From assembly GCA_945890905.1 (NCBI GenBank), contig CAMDDI010000025.1:1-19481 (forward strand): a DNA stretch of 19,481 bases. The letters run 5' to 3'. Numbering within the stretch: the first letter of the stretch is position 1; the number at the start of each line of letters is the position of its first letter. This document shows, piece by piece, positions 1 to 6,750 of this stretch. The translations under genes and the position numbers were made by a program. Below the pieces are notes generated by a model. The model was not told the DNA's origin and ran no database searches. It saw nothing but the letters and a program-made list of their open reading frames with translations. Source of the DNA: Bacteriovorax stolpii (GTDB lineage Bacteria > Bdellovibrionota > Bacteriovoracia > Bacteriovoracales > Bacteriovoracaceae).

Positions 1-375
1 CATCTCTACCTTGTTGTCCCAGTATTTATGGCCATGTGGCTTAAGCTCCTTGAAAAGATTCCAAGTAAATACGCTCTGGTCATTCCTGCTGTGCTTTTAC
101 TTTTCTACGTGGGCAAGACTCGTCAAGCTTCTGCCTATTACAAAGAGCAGATTGTCTTTTATGAAGTGAGTCTTGAGAGTAATCCAATTAATCTGGCCAT
201 CAGTTATAACCTTGCTTTTGCCTATCTTTCTCAAGGTCGCTGGATGGACGCCTACAATGTAATCAGTTCTGTTTGTCAGCTGGCCGAAATGGAGCCATAT
301 ATTAAAAAGGCCCCTTTTTATCCTCAAGTCCGAAGTGTGTACCTTCAAATGCAAACATCTATGGAGAAAAAATGA
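1..375 (+). CDS. C-terminal part of a membrane-anchored TPR protein (partial)
   Basis: The reading frame is open to the left edge, so the true start lies outside the window; 124 codons are visible. The first ~40 residues hold two hydrophobic stretches separated by a short Lys/Glu/Pro loop, so they are probably the last membrane segments of a polytopic protein. The remainder is soluble and contains one recognisable TPR unit (NPINLAISYNLAFAYLSQGR region, then WMDAY). A hydrophobic body ending in TPRs is seen in TMTC/O-mannosyltransferase-like membrane glycosyltransferases; that assignment is inference from the tail alone. The stop overlaps the next start as ATGA (372-375), so the two genes are probably translationally coupled. 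I am sure it is coding, but unsure of function. Confidence 0.7.
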   Translation, partial: HLYLVVPVFMAMWLKLLEKIPSKYALVIPAVLLLFYVGKTRQASAYYKEQIVFYEVSLESNPINLAISYNLAFAYLSQGRWMDAYNVISSVCQLAEMEPYIKKAPFYPQVRSVYLQMQTSMEKK

Positions 376-1091
376 AAATCTCAATCCTGGGATGTGGCTG
401 GTATGGACTGCCTTTGGCCTTAGAGCTCAAAGGTAGAGGTCATGAAGTTAAAGGATCAACTCGCAACCATGAAAAACAAAGAGAACTTAATGAGTTAGGA
501 ATTGAAACTCATCTTTTAGATTTTCCTGAACTTCCCCCCCGCAATCTATTAGATGCTGATGTCATGGTTTTAAATATTCCGCCATTTGATCAACAGCTGA
601 CTTGGATGAATGAGTGGCCCTTCACTGATGAATGTAAAATTATATTTATCAGCTCAACTTCAGTACATAATGACAGTGCATCAGGAAAAATCTTACTCGC
701 CCAAGAGAATTGGCTTACAAATAATTATCCTCAATCAGTGATCCTACGCTTTGGAGGTCTTTTAGGTGAGAAGCGCCATCCTGGAAAAGTTTTAAGTGGT
801 AGAAGCCAGATTGCTAGTCCAAATTCTCCTGTGAACCTACTGCATCTCACCGACGCCATTGGAGTCACACTGGCAATGATTGAAAAAAATATTTCCGGAG
901 AGGTTTTTGATGTCGTTTCAGATGAGCATCATACCAAGAAAGAATTTTATGAGGAGTATTGCTTAAGAAACAATATCCTGCTGCCAAAATTTGATGAGAG
1001 AGATCAGACGACCGGGAAAATTATTTCAAACCATAAGATCAAAGGCATCTACGAATTTAAAGTGCCTACAATGCTCGGTAAATCTCTGTAA
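372..1091 (+). CDS. YeeZ-like NAD(P)-binding SDR/epimerase-family protein
   Basis: A 239-residue Rossmann-fold protein. The N-terminus carries the dinucleotide-binding pattern G7-C-G9-W-Y-G12 after a beta-strand. A Ser/Thr strand (FISSTSV, ~92-98) and the segment LRFGGLLG...RHPGK, followed by VNLLHLTDAIG, match the layout I remember for Escherichia coli YeeZ, an SDR/nucleoside-diphosphate-sugar-epimerase-like protein of unknown substrate. The classical SDR YxxxK pair is not evident, as in YeeZ itself, so a redox reaction cannot be assumed. It starts inside the stop of the upstream TPR gene (ATGA). Its 3' end runs 26 bp into the convergent cysK gene. Family assignment is fairly secure; the reaction is unknown. 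Confidence 0.75.
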   Translation: MKISILGCGWYGLPLALELKGRGHEVKGSTRNHEKQRELNELGIETHLLDFPELPPRNLLDADVMVLNIPPFDQQLTWMNEWPFTDECKIIFISSTSVHNDSASGKILLAQENWLTNNYPQSVILRFGGLLGEKRHPGKVLSGRSQIASPNSPVNLLHLTDAIGVTLAMIEKNISGEVFDVVSDEHHTKKEFYEEYCLRNNILLPKFDERDQTTGKIISNHKIKGIYEFKVPTMLGKSL

Positions 1092-2100
1092 CTTCTTTTT
1101 CTGAAAGTAGAGATCCATCAATGTTTTTTTCTTTGAGAAATTCTGGATTATACATTTTTGAAATCGCTCTGTCTCCACCATCACACATGAAGGTGATGAT
1201 CCGCTGCCCGGGACCATTTCTCAAGGCAGTTTGAAATGCCCCAGCAAGATTGAGCATAGAAGACATACCCATAACCAGACCCTCTTTCTCGCGCATATAC
1301 ATAGCTAGATAAGTGAGCTTCTGATCATCAATGGTAAAACACCTGTCTTGCTTGATATGTTCAAAATTTCCCACCATGCGAGTGATCCCCACTCCTTCTG
1401 TCATGGTATAGGCACCATCAGTTTTAAAAGCACCCTCATTAAAGAAATGAACAATGCCGCTTCCTACGGGATCTGGCATGATGATTTTGATCTTAGGATC
1501 TTTTTCTTTCATGTATTTTGAAACACCGGCAGCGGTTCCACCAGAACCTGCGGCCACAACAACGGCATCAATTTTTCCACCCATCTGGGCATACATCTCA
1601 GGTGCAGTAGTCTCGTAGTGAGAGAGATAATTATCAGGATTATCAAACTGATTGGCCCACCAGTGATTAGGATCACCTTGACCAATTTTTTTACCAACAT
1701 TAAAGAAGTGTTTTTCATCGGGAAAAATTACGGCGTCTGTTTCCACAATTTCGGCCCCGTAGAGCTTTAAAACTTTATGTTTTTCAGGGGCCATGCCACG
1801 AGGCAGGACCACAATGACTTTATAACCTAGGGCCTGGCCCACTAAGGCCAATCCGATTCCCGTGTTTCCTGCCGTACCTTCAACAATTTTCATACCTGGT
1901 TTAAGGTCACCACGAATAATGGCCTCAACCACCATTTTCATCGCCGGACGGTCTTTTATTGTCCCGCCAGGGTTGGCGTTTTCGCACTTCATGAAGATTT
2001 CACAGCCAGTTAGAGCACTCAAAGACTGAACTTTTAGCACCGGGGTGTTGCCGATGACTTGTAAAAGGCCTGTGGATTGAAGTTTGGCTCGAAGATTCAT
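1066..2100 (-). CDS. cysK: Cysteine synthase (O-acetylserine sulfhydrylase), PLP-dependent
   Basis: A 344-residue fold-type II PLP enzyme expected to make L-cysteine from O-acetylserine and sulfide in the cytoplasm. Visible landmarks are NPGGTIKDR with the Schiff-base lysine K49, the substrate/phosphate loop TAGNTG (76-81), the WANQFDNPDN segment, the ETTAPE motif and the glycine-rich cofactor loop GSGGTAAG (~185-192). The loop has Ala where CysK enzymes usually have Ser (TSGNTG). The EGTAGNTGIGLA form is known to me from a longer cysteine-synthase subgroup, so this is probably a subgroup mark and not a defect. No CBS-domain tail is present, which argues against a full cystathionine beta-synthase. 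It is divergent from the serine acetyltransferase gene that makes its substrate. Confidence 0.9.
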   Translation of the reverse strand: MNLRAKLQSTGLLQVIGNTPVLKVQSLSALTGCEIFMKCENANPGGTIKDRPAMKMVVEAIIRGDLKPGMKIVEGTAGNTGIGLALVGQALGYKVIVVLPRGMAPEKHKVLKLYGAEIVETDAVIFPDEKHFFNVGKKIGQGDPNHWWANQFDNPDNYLSHYETTAPEMYAQMGGKIDAVVVAAGSGGTAAGVSKYMKEKDPKIKIIMPDPVGSGIVHFFNEGAFKTDGAYTMTEGVGITRMVGNFEHIKQDRCFTIDDQKLTYLAMYMREKEGLVMGMSSMLNLAGAFQTALRNGPGQRIITFMCDGGDRAISKMYNPEFLKEKNIDGSLLSEKEVTEIYRAL

Positions 2101-2162
2101 TGAATTTTCCCTGCGTCTTAAGGTAATTTAAGGTGGATACTTTATACTCCAAAAGGTCTCTC

Positions 2163-2978
2163 ATGTCTTCTAAACTTGCCCAGTATTTTCATAGTGATCG
2201 CTACAAATCGGCCACGATTGTGATGAATATTCCAGAGGTTCGCCAGTCCGTGGACGAACTTATCTGCTTACTTTTTCCTCAACGCGGATGCCTCGGATCA
2301 AGAACTCCGGAATCAATTGATGCACTTTTACTGGAACTCAAGAAGCGCTTCACTCAATACTTTGAGTCAGTTTCAGTCTTAAGCCCAACACTCAAAGCAG
2401 AAGCGAGTTCGAAAGTTGAAGATTTCTTTAATAGTTTACCCACCATTGCTGCAAAGCTTGATTTAGATGTAGTCGCAGCTTTTGCGGGAGATCCTGCGGC
2501 CTATAGTCGCGAAGAAGTGATCACAACCTATCCTGGATTTTATGCTGTTTGCATTTATCGTCTGGCCCACGCCTTAGAAATGCTCAAAATTCCTTTGTTG
2601 CCAAGACTCATGAGTGAGTACGGTCATGAGAAAACGGGGATAGACATTCATCCCGGTGCGACCATTGGTGATAGTTTTTTTATTGATCACGGAACAGGTG
2701 TGGTGGTGGGAGAGACTTCTCATATTGGTAATAACGTAAAAATATATCAAGGTGTAACTTTAGGTGCACTGAGTGTGAAGAAGCGTCTCCAATCAGTTAA
2801 GCGTCATCCTACCATTGAAAACGATGTTGTGATCTATGCCAACTCTACCATTCTCGGTGGAGAAACAATTATCGGGAAAGGTGCAGTGATTGGTGGGAAC
2901 GTGTGGCTCACAGAAAGTGTGCCAGCAGGAACTGTAGTCTTTAATAAATTTGAAATGGGTCAAATGGAAAAACCTTAA
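2163..2978 (+). CDS. cysE: Serine O-acetyltransferase (CysE/EpsC type)
   Basis: Acetylates L-serine with acetyl-CoA to give O-acetylserine, the first step of cysteine synthesis and the substrate of the neighbouring CysK. The 271-residue protein has an alpha-helical N-terminal half and a C-terminal left-handed beta-helix of hexapeptide repeats. Catalytic landmarks are D161 in GIDIHPGATIG and H176 in IDHGTGVVVGET, 15 residues apart as in E. coli CysE, followed by GVTLGALS. I chose the ATG at 2163 because AAAAGG sits 6 nt upstream; an in-frame GTG at 2133 would add ten residues and has a weaker AAGG. The gene is divergent from cysK over ~60 bp and its stop overlaps the rhodanese start (TAATG). 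Confidence 0.9.
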   Translation: MSSKLAQYFHSDRYKSATIVMNIPEVRQSVDELICLLFPQRGCLGSRTPESIDALLLELKKRFTQYFESVSVLSPTLKAEASSKVEDFFNSLPTIAAKLDLDVVAAFAGDPAAYSREEVITTYPGFYAVCIYRLAHALEMLKIPLLPRLMSEYGHEKTGIDIHPGATIGDSFFIDHGTGVVVGETSHIGNNVKIYQGVTLGALSVKKRLQSVKRHPTIENDVVIYANSTILGGETIIGKGAVIGGNVWLTESVPAGTVVFNKFEMGQMEKP

Positions 2979-3289
2979 TGGAAATTACACCGGATAAAAT
3001 CGTAGGATGGATTAATCAGAAAAAGCCTTTCCATTTTTTAGATGTTCGCCGAAATGAAGAGCGCGAGATTTGCTCTCTTGGTGGATTTCATATCCCTCTC
3101 CACGAACTTGAAACCCGCTACCACGAACTACCAAAAGATAAACTGCCTCTGATTGTTTACTGTCACCACGGTGTGCGCAGCCTTTATGCCACGCAATTTC
3201 TGAAGTCCCATGGTTTTGATGCTCTATCTTTACGTGGAGGAACTGACGAGTGGTCCACCACCATAGACCCAGACCTTGCCCGCTATTAA
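2978..3289 (+). CDS. Single-domain rhodanese-like protein
   Basis: A 103-residue rhodanese domain, expected to carry a persulfide on its active-site cysteine and move sulfane sulfur between partners. Seen directly: the LDVRRNEE start of the fold (21-28), a CH2A-like region ICSLGGFHIP, and the catalytic loop C62-H-H-G-V-R-S with the usual Cys and Arg, followed by a GG..EW ending (RGGTDEW). Its start codon overlaps the cysE stop (TAATG), so both are made from one mRNA in coupled translation. The location with cysE and opposite cysK suggests a role in supplying or recovering sulfur for cysteine; GlpE-like thiosulfate sulfurtransferase activity is the generic alternative. Confidence 0.88.
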   Translation: MEITPDKIVGWINQKKPFHFLDVRRNEEREICSLGGFHIPLHELETRYHELPKDKLPLIVYCHHGVRSLYATQFLKSHGFDALSLRGGTDEWSTTIDPDLARY

Positions 3290-3307
3290 AAATGATCATC
3301 CAAAACG

Positions 3308-3336
3308 TTGACCCCAACACTTCAGGACATTAAACT
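3308..3336 (+). promoter_or_regulatory. Candidate sigma70-type promoter for the 34-aa microprotein
   Basis: TTGACC (3308-3313), a 17-nt spacer and TAAACT (3331-3336) form a good -35/-10 pair in the gap after the rhodanese gene. The start site would fall near 3343, giving a very short leader that begins about at the AGGAG ribosome-binding site. Found by eye only. Confidence 0.45.
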
Positions 3337-3354
3337 AAGAGCAGGAGACACTCT

Positions 3355-3459
3355 ATGAAACAAATACCTTATAAAGTCATGGCCATTACTCGTGTTGGCA
3401 CTGCTATCGTTCTTGCAGTAGCTTTCGCTGTAGCAGTTCCTTTCAATTTTATCCTGTAA
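3355..3459 (+). CDS. 34-aa single-pass membrane microprotein, unknown function
   Basis: A short reading frame encodes MKQIPYKVMAITRVG followed by a 19-residue run of Ala/Val/Ile/Leu/Phe and ends NFIL. It has an excellent AGGAG ribosome-binding site 7 nt before the ATG and a candidate promoter 18 bp upstream. The product would be a basic N-terminal arm plus one membrane helix, with no predicted cleavage site and no soluble domain left after it. This organisation is typical of bacterial membrane microproteins that modulate a larger membrane complex, but no partner is evident here. The remaining 130 bp up to the protease gene show no other gene. Coding status is inference from the signals and the hydrophobic pattern. 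Confidence 0.55.
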   Translation: MKQIPYKVMAITRVGTAIVLAVAFAVAVPFNFIL

Positions 3460-3591
3460 GTACTTAAATTCTTTGACGAATCTCCCGTCCTCACATTACC
3501 TCACTTCTGTGTCAGAATTTATGAATACTTTTTCATTTATCTCACATACCCGACTCATCTAGTATCTGCCTCAATCATCAAGGAGGCATAG

Positions 3592-4335
3592 ATGAGCTTT
3601 AAAATCGCCCAACTTTTTTTCGGATTATTTCTCTCTCAACTAGCAGCTGCGCAAGTGAAAGAAGCTTTTGAAGGTGGAAAGTATATCGTCGACGGTGATA
3701 TTGCCCTGGCCTCTGAAAAAGATGTTCAGAACTACCTGGGTACTCTTCTCATGGACAATAATAAACTTATTGTAAGTAAAAAAGGTCTTCGCGCTTACGA
3801 CATCTGGAGTACTGACAAAAGAAAGGCCATCTCTTATTGCATCAGCGACCTCTTCAAAAATAAAAAGAAAGACGTTGTGGAGGCCATGCATGTGGCCACT
3901 CAAGACTGGATGGATGCGGCCGGCGTGAGATTTGTTTACAAGTCTAACGAAGATGCCAGATGTGATGCTTCAAATAATAATGTTGTCTTCGATGTGAGAC
4001 CTACAAGTGGTGGAGCCTACCTGGCCCGTGCCTTTTTCCCTAGCGAGGCCAGACCTGCTAGAAACGTCATCATCGATGGATCATCTTTTAGTTACAGCTT
4101 TGTAGCTCTAAGTGGATTTCTACGTCATGAACTAGGTCACGCTCTTGGATTTAGACATGAGCATATTTCTAAAAGCAGCCGTGGGATTTGTCCTGAGGCC
4201 GGAGATTTCGAATCCGTAACTGCTTACGACCAACTCTCGGTCATGCACTACCCTCAGTGTGGTGGGAGAAATATTCTTCAGAATATGATTCTCTCTGAAA
4301 TTGACAAAACTGGAGCGAGAAGAGTTTATCCTTAA
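3592..4335 (+). CDS. Exported astacin-like (M12A-type) zinc metalloprotease
   Basis: A 247-residue precursor. Residues 1-20 are a Sec signal peptide ending LAAA before Q21. The zinc site is H179-E180-x-x-H183-x-x-G186-x-x-H189-E-H, the extended metzincin motif in its astacin form, and the Met-turn is S216-V-M218-H-Y220, where the Tyr is the fifth-ligand 'tyrosine switch' of astacins. Near the N-terminus YIVDGDI (31-37) resembles the FxGD aspartate switch of astacin propeptides, so D36 may hold the enzyme inactive until processing. The start is fixed by AAGGAGG 6 nt upstream. A terminator follows 15 bp after the stop, so it is probably monocistronic. Extracellular or periplasmic protein digestion is the likely role, with prey substrate speculative. 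Confidence 0.9.
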   Translation: MSFKIAQLFFGLFLSQLAAAQVKEAFEGGKYIVDGDIALASEKDVQNYLGTLLMDNNKLIVSKKGLRAYDIWSTDKRKAISYCISDLFKNKKKDVVEAMHVATQDWMDAAGVRFVYKSNEDARCDASNNNVVFDVRPTSGGAYLARAFFPSEARPARNVIIDGSSFSYSFVALSGFLRHELGHALGFRHEHISKSSRGICPEAGDFESVTAYDQLSVMHYPQCGGRNILQNMILSEIDKTGARRVYP

Positions 4336-4349
4336 TTGATTCTTTTAAT

Positions 4350-4373
4350 GCCCCCGTTAGGGGGCTTTTTTTT
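4350..4373 (+). terminator. Rho-independent terminator of the astacin-like gene
   Basis: Perfect 6-bp GC stem GCCCCC/GGGGGC with a GTTA loop, followed by eight T on the plus strand. The opposite strand lacks a matching T tract, so it acts mainly for the protease gene; the convergent TatT gene ends just beside it. Confidence 0.9.
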
Positions 4374-4376
4374 GGC

Positions 4377-5207
4377 TTAAAATAAATCGTCTTCCTTCTC
4401 TAGCAACTTCTCAGCTTTCTTTTTCTCTAGCATATTCTCTGGCTCAAGTTCTTTAGGACCATTTGGAGAAGCTAAAACTAACTGCAATTCTTTCTTAAAT
4501 TCTTTTTTGTTATCTTGCTTCACCCAATATAACTCGGCCAAAAGGACACGGTTAGCAAGGCACTCAGGAGCTTGGGCGATGGCCTGGTCAAAAGCTTTCT
4601 TACTCTTTTTCATATCACCACCAGCAATGCCTGGGGCCACAGCGTAGAAGCTTCCCCAGTAGCGTGGAACAGCACCATAGAAAAATTTTGGATTAAGTCT
4701 TTCTATTCTTTTAATTGAAGCCAGAATTTGGCCTTTAAATTTAAGGGAAGAGAAAACCCCGTTGGCCTTGGCCCATTTTCCTAAACTGGCAGCTGACCAG
4801 TAAAGAATTTCTACTTCACGCAAAGTAAGCTCTTCTACAGCTTTTTCTGCATCGTCTTTATCTTTGCGCTTTTTATAAGCTTCATTGGTATCAAGACCTC
4901 TTTCCCCATATTCCCGGGCCCGGTCAAATTTAATTTTCTTTTGATCAGAGTCATCGATGTGAGCATCCCCTAAAAGAAAATATCCACGTGTGAGGTAAGT
5001 CAAAATTTCTAAGTTTTTTGGATCACCTGAAAGGGCGTGTTCAAATTTTGAAATGGATTCTTCCAGACTCTCTTTAACATCTCTTTTTTGCCAGAGCCTC
5101 ACTCCGTCTTGGAACATGAGTTTGGATTCCGCAGTTGAGAGATTCTCCTGCGCCAAAGAAAAATTCGACGTGCACAGAATGGCCAATGCTAAAAAAAGGG
5201 ATTTCAT
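4377..5207 (-). CDS. TRAP-transporter T-component (TatT)-like periplasmic TPR protein
   Basis: A 276-residue exported helical-repeat protein. Residues 1-19 form a signal peptide (MKSLFLALAILCTSNFSLAQ) without a lipobox. The rest is TPR-like: SKFEHALSGDPKNLEILTYLTRGYFLLGDA, the ILYWSAASLGKWAKA block, the FFYGAVPRYWGSFYAVAPGIAGGDMKKSKKAFDQAI block and NRVLLAELYWVKQD. This order matches my recollection of TatT (TRAP-associated transporter T component), a TPR lipoprotein from spirochaetes. No TRAP binding protein or permease gene is next to it, so it may work alone or with a distant system. The C-terminal 45 residues are Lys/Glu-rich. The start is supported by AAGGAG 7 nt upstream. Confidence 0.72.
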   Translation of the reverse strand: MKSLFLALAILCTSNFSLAQENLSTAESKLMFQDGVRLWQKRDVKESLEESISKFEHALSGDPKNLEILTYLTRGYFLLGDAHIDDSDQKKIKFDRAREYGERGLDTNEAYKKRKDKDDAEKAVEELTLREVEILYWSAASLGKWAKANGVFSSLKFKGQILASIKRIERLNPKFFYGAVPRYWGSFYAVAPGIAGGDMKKSKKAFDQAIAQAPECLANRVLLAELYWVKQDNKKEFKKELQLVLASPNGPKELEPENMLEKKKAEKLLEKEDDLF

Positions 5208-5229
5208 AAAGTACTCCTTAAAAATATTC

Positions 5230-5241
5230 TCTAAGCTTAGA
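5230..5241. promoter_or_regulatory. 12-bp perfect palindrome between divergent genes
   Basis: TCTAAGCTTAGA is its own reverse complement. It lies in the 95-bp gap between the TatT-like gene (-) and the EEP gene (+), just upstream of the TatT ribosome-binding site. It could be an operator for a dimeric regulator. A single 12-bp palindrome can occur by chance. Confidence 0.22.
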
Positions 5242-5287
5242 AAACCTAGACCGATGGGATAAGGCTTGCCGTGTTAATGACATTTTA

Positions 5288-5296
5288 TGCTATCCT
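5288..5296 (+). promoter_or_regulatory. Candidate extended -10 element for a leaderless EEP transcript
   Basis: TGC followed by TATCCT is an extended -10 pattern, and its hexamer ends 6 nt before the ATG at 5303. TTGCCG at 5266-5271 is a poorly spaced -35 candidate (19 nt). The gene has no Shine-Dalgarno sequence, which fits a transcript starting at the initiation codon. Confidence 0.3.
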
Positions 5297-5302
5297 TGTT
5301 TT

Positions 5303-6235
5303 ATGGATTCACGCCTTAAAATCATGGTCCTTAATGCTCAAGATCTTTTTCTTTTCATGGATAAGTTCACTGACACGCCTATTCCTGAGATGACAGAAAT
5401 TAAATGGCAGCTCATGAGCTCAAGTCTTTTCTCAAATAAATCCAAAGAGAAATGTCTAATGCTCGCCCAAGCAGTGAGAGATTCACAGGCCGATATTGTG
5501 ATGATGACTGAAGTGGGTGGACCTGAGTCTCTGCATAATTTTGCAAAATATCTTTTAAACGATGAATACTTTTCTTTGAGTCTTCCTTCAAATTCTGACC
5601 GCGGAATTGATCTGGGATACTTGGTGAAAAAAACTCTTAACTACGAGCTTGATATTCACTCGCATATTGATTTTCCACTTCCCTATCCTGCCCGCCGATT
5701 TTCCCGGGATGTTTTACGGCTAGATTTTAAAAAAGGTGGAGAAATCAAAATGGTTCTGCTTCTAGTGCATATCAAATCAAAACTTGACATGCGCAAGACC
5801 GACTTTGAAGGCCGCAATCGCCGCATTCTGGAAGTGAAAGGACTGATTGAGATTTATCAGGATCTAGAAAAATTGGGTGTGCCGGTTCTCATAGGTGGGG
5901 ACTTTAACGGACATGCTGGTGAACAAGATACAGAAGAAGAGTTCTCTGAAATTTATAAGGCCACTGACTTAAAAGACATCGCCTATCTCGCCAAAATTCC
6001 GGATGAAGAGCGCTTTAGCTACATCTACTTTAACCGTGGGGGAAACCGATTTGTGCAACAAATTGATTACCTTTTTATTTCCGAGAAGTTCACTCACCTA
6101 ATTGATCCTATGGAATGTTATTTTCCCAGATATCGGACTTTGGAGGGAGCACCCCTTCCAGTACCCCGCAGAATGGAGCAAAAAAACATTCTCCCCTCTG
6201 ACCATTATCCATTCCTGGCGACTATAAAGCTTTAA
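5303..6235 (+). CDS. Endonuclease/exonuclease/phosphatase (EEP) superfamily protein
   Basis: A 310-residue metal-dependent phosphodiesterase/nuclease-fold protein. The catalytic pattern of the superfamily is complete: N11 in LNAQDL, E70 in MMTEVGG, H156 in LLVHIKS, D200 and N202 in IGGDFNGH, D255 in IDYLFIS, and D300-H301 in the closing SDHYPF. The substrate is not shown by sequence: DNase-I-like nucleases, inositol phosphatases and sphingomyelinases share these residues. There is no signal peptide, so it should act in the cytoplasm, and the conserved repair-enzyme motifs of ExoIII are not obvious. The ATG at 5303 has no ribosome-binding site; a -10-like element ends 6 nt upstream. It has its own promoter region shared divergently with the TatT-like gene. 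Confidence 0.85.
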   Translation: MDSRLKIMVLNAQDLFLFMDKFTDTPIPEMTEIKWQLMSSSLFSNKSKEKCLMLAQAVRDSQADIVMMTEVGGPESLHNFAKYLLNDEYFSLSLPSNSDRGIDLGYLVKKTLNYELDIHSHIDFPLPYPARRFSRDVLRLDFKKGGEIKMVLLLVHIKSKLDMRKTDFEGRNRRILEVKGLIEIYQDLEKLGVPVLIGGDFNGHAGEQDTEEEFSEIYKATDLKDIAYLAKIPDEERFSYIYFNRGGNRFVQQIDYLFISEKFTHLIDPMECYFPRYRTLEGAPLPVPRRMEQKNILPSDHYPFLATIKL

Positions 6236-6340
6236 GTTCTGTTAAACTCTGCAACATTTTTAAATCTACTGGCCTTTTTAGGGGGTTATGCTAATTTTAG
6301 AAACACACAAAAGCTCCTAACTTAACCTTTGAGAGGATTC

Positions 6341-6586
6341 ATGGCCTACGACAACAAGAAAGATGCAAAAGACAAAATTCGTATTGATATCACTGATGGC
6401 TTTGCCGTTGAGCGCGCCCTTAAAAAATTCAAACGTCTTTGTGATGCATACGGAATTGTTAAAGAGTACCGTGCTCGCGAAGCTTACAAAAAACCTTCTG
6501 TAAAACAGAAAGAGAAGCTAGAGGACGCTGAAAAACGTCGCAAAAAAACCAACTCTAAAACGAGTCGCGGTTCTAAAAAAATCTAA
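6341..6586 (+). CDS. rpsU: Small ribosomal subunit protein bS21
   Basis: An 81-residue very basic protein. The core, with FAVERALKKFKRLCDAYGIV followed by KEYRAREAYKKPS, aligns well by eye to E. coli bS21 (FDVALRRFKRSCEKAG ... RREFYEKP). bS21 sits on the 30S platform near the anti-Shine-Dalgarno sequence of 16S rRNA and helps initiation. The N-terminus is ~10 residues longer than in E. coli and the C-terminus is a Lys/Arg/Ser tail. I chose ATG 6341 (MAYDNK) with GAGAGG four nt upstream; an in-frame TTG at 6329 is unlikely. The last codon and stop fall inside the 44-bp repeat that recurs at 8871, and a strong terminator follows directly. Confidence 0.9.
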   Translation: MAYDNKKDAKDKIRIDITDGFAVERALKKFKRLCDAYGIVKEYRAREAYKKPSVKQKEKLEDAEKRRKKTNSKTSRGSKKI

Positions 6587-6624
6587 AATTAAAAGGGCCT
6601 CATCAATGAGGCCCTTTTTTTATC
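6581..6624 (+). repeat. 44-bp direct repeat, copy 1 (rpsU end plus terminator)
   Basis: Begins with the ATC-TAA last codon and stop of rpsU and runs through the terminator to TTTATC. It matches 8871-8914 at 42 of 44 positions; the differences are T6590/A8880 and T6618/C8908. Homology stops abruptly on both sides. Confidence 0.85.
6591..6621 (+). terminator. Rho-independent terminator of rpsU
   Basis: Nine-bp stem GGGCCTCAT (6595-6603) / ATGAGGCCC (6606-6614), extended by A-T pairs at the base, with seven T following. The tight CA centre means the last pair is probably open in RNA, leaving a four-base loop. Confidence 0.92.
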
Positions 6625-6694
6625 GTTCTCTCTTATCTGAGACTCTTCCCTACTCTGTAAAAATTACCTGTTTTCTTTTTAGTCCACTATTGAG

Positions 6695-6717
6695 AACACT
6701 TTGTTTACAACAGTGTT
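6695..6717. promoter_or_regulatory. Imperfect inverted repeat upstream of the TIGR02147 gene
   Basis: AACACT (6695-6700) and AGTGTT (6712-6717) are perfect 6-bp arms spaced by 11 bp, a half-site spacing of about 17 bp centre to centre. The spacer itself has a TTGT..ACAA near-dyad. It lies 34 bp before the start codon, where a regulator could bind its own promoter. Low certainty. Confidence 0.25.
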
Positions 6718-6750
6718 GCACCAGGCGTCGAACTACGGTAATTGTTCGCC

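Noticed and set aside
3012..3320. 102-codon minus-strand frame over the rhodanese gene
   Set aside because: Covers the rhodanese active-site region in antisense and has no start signal.
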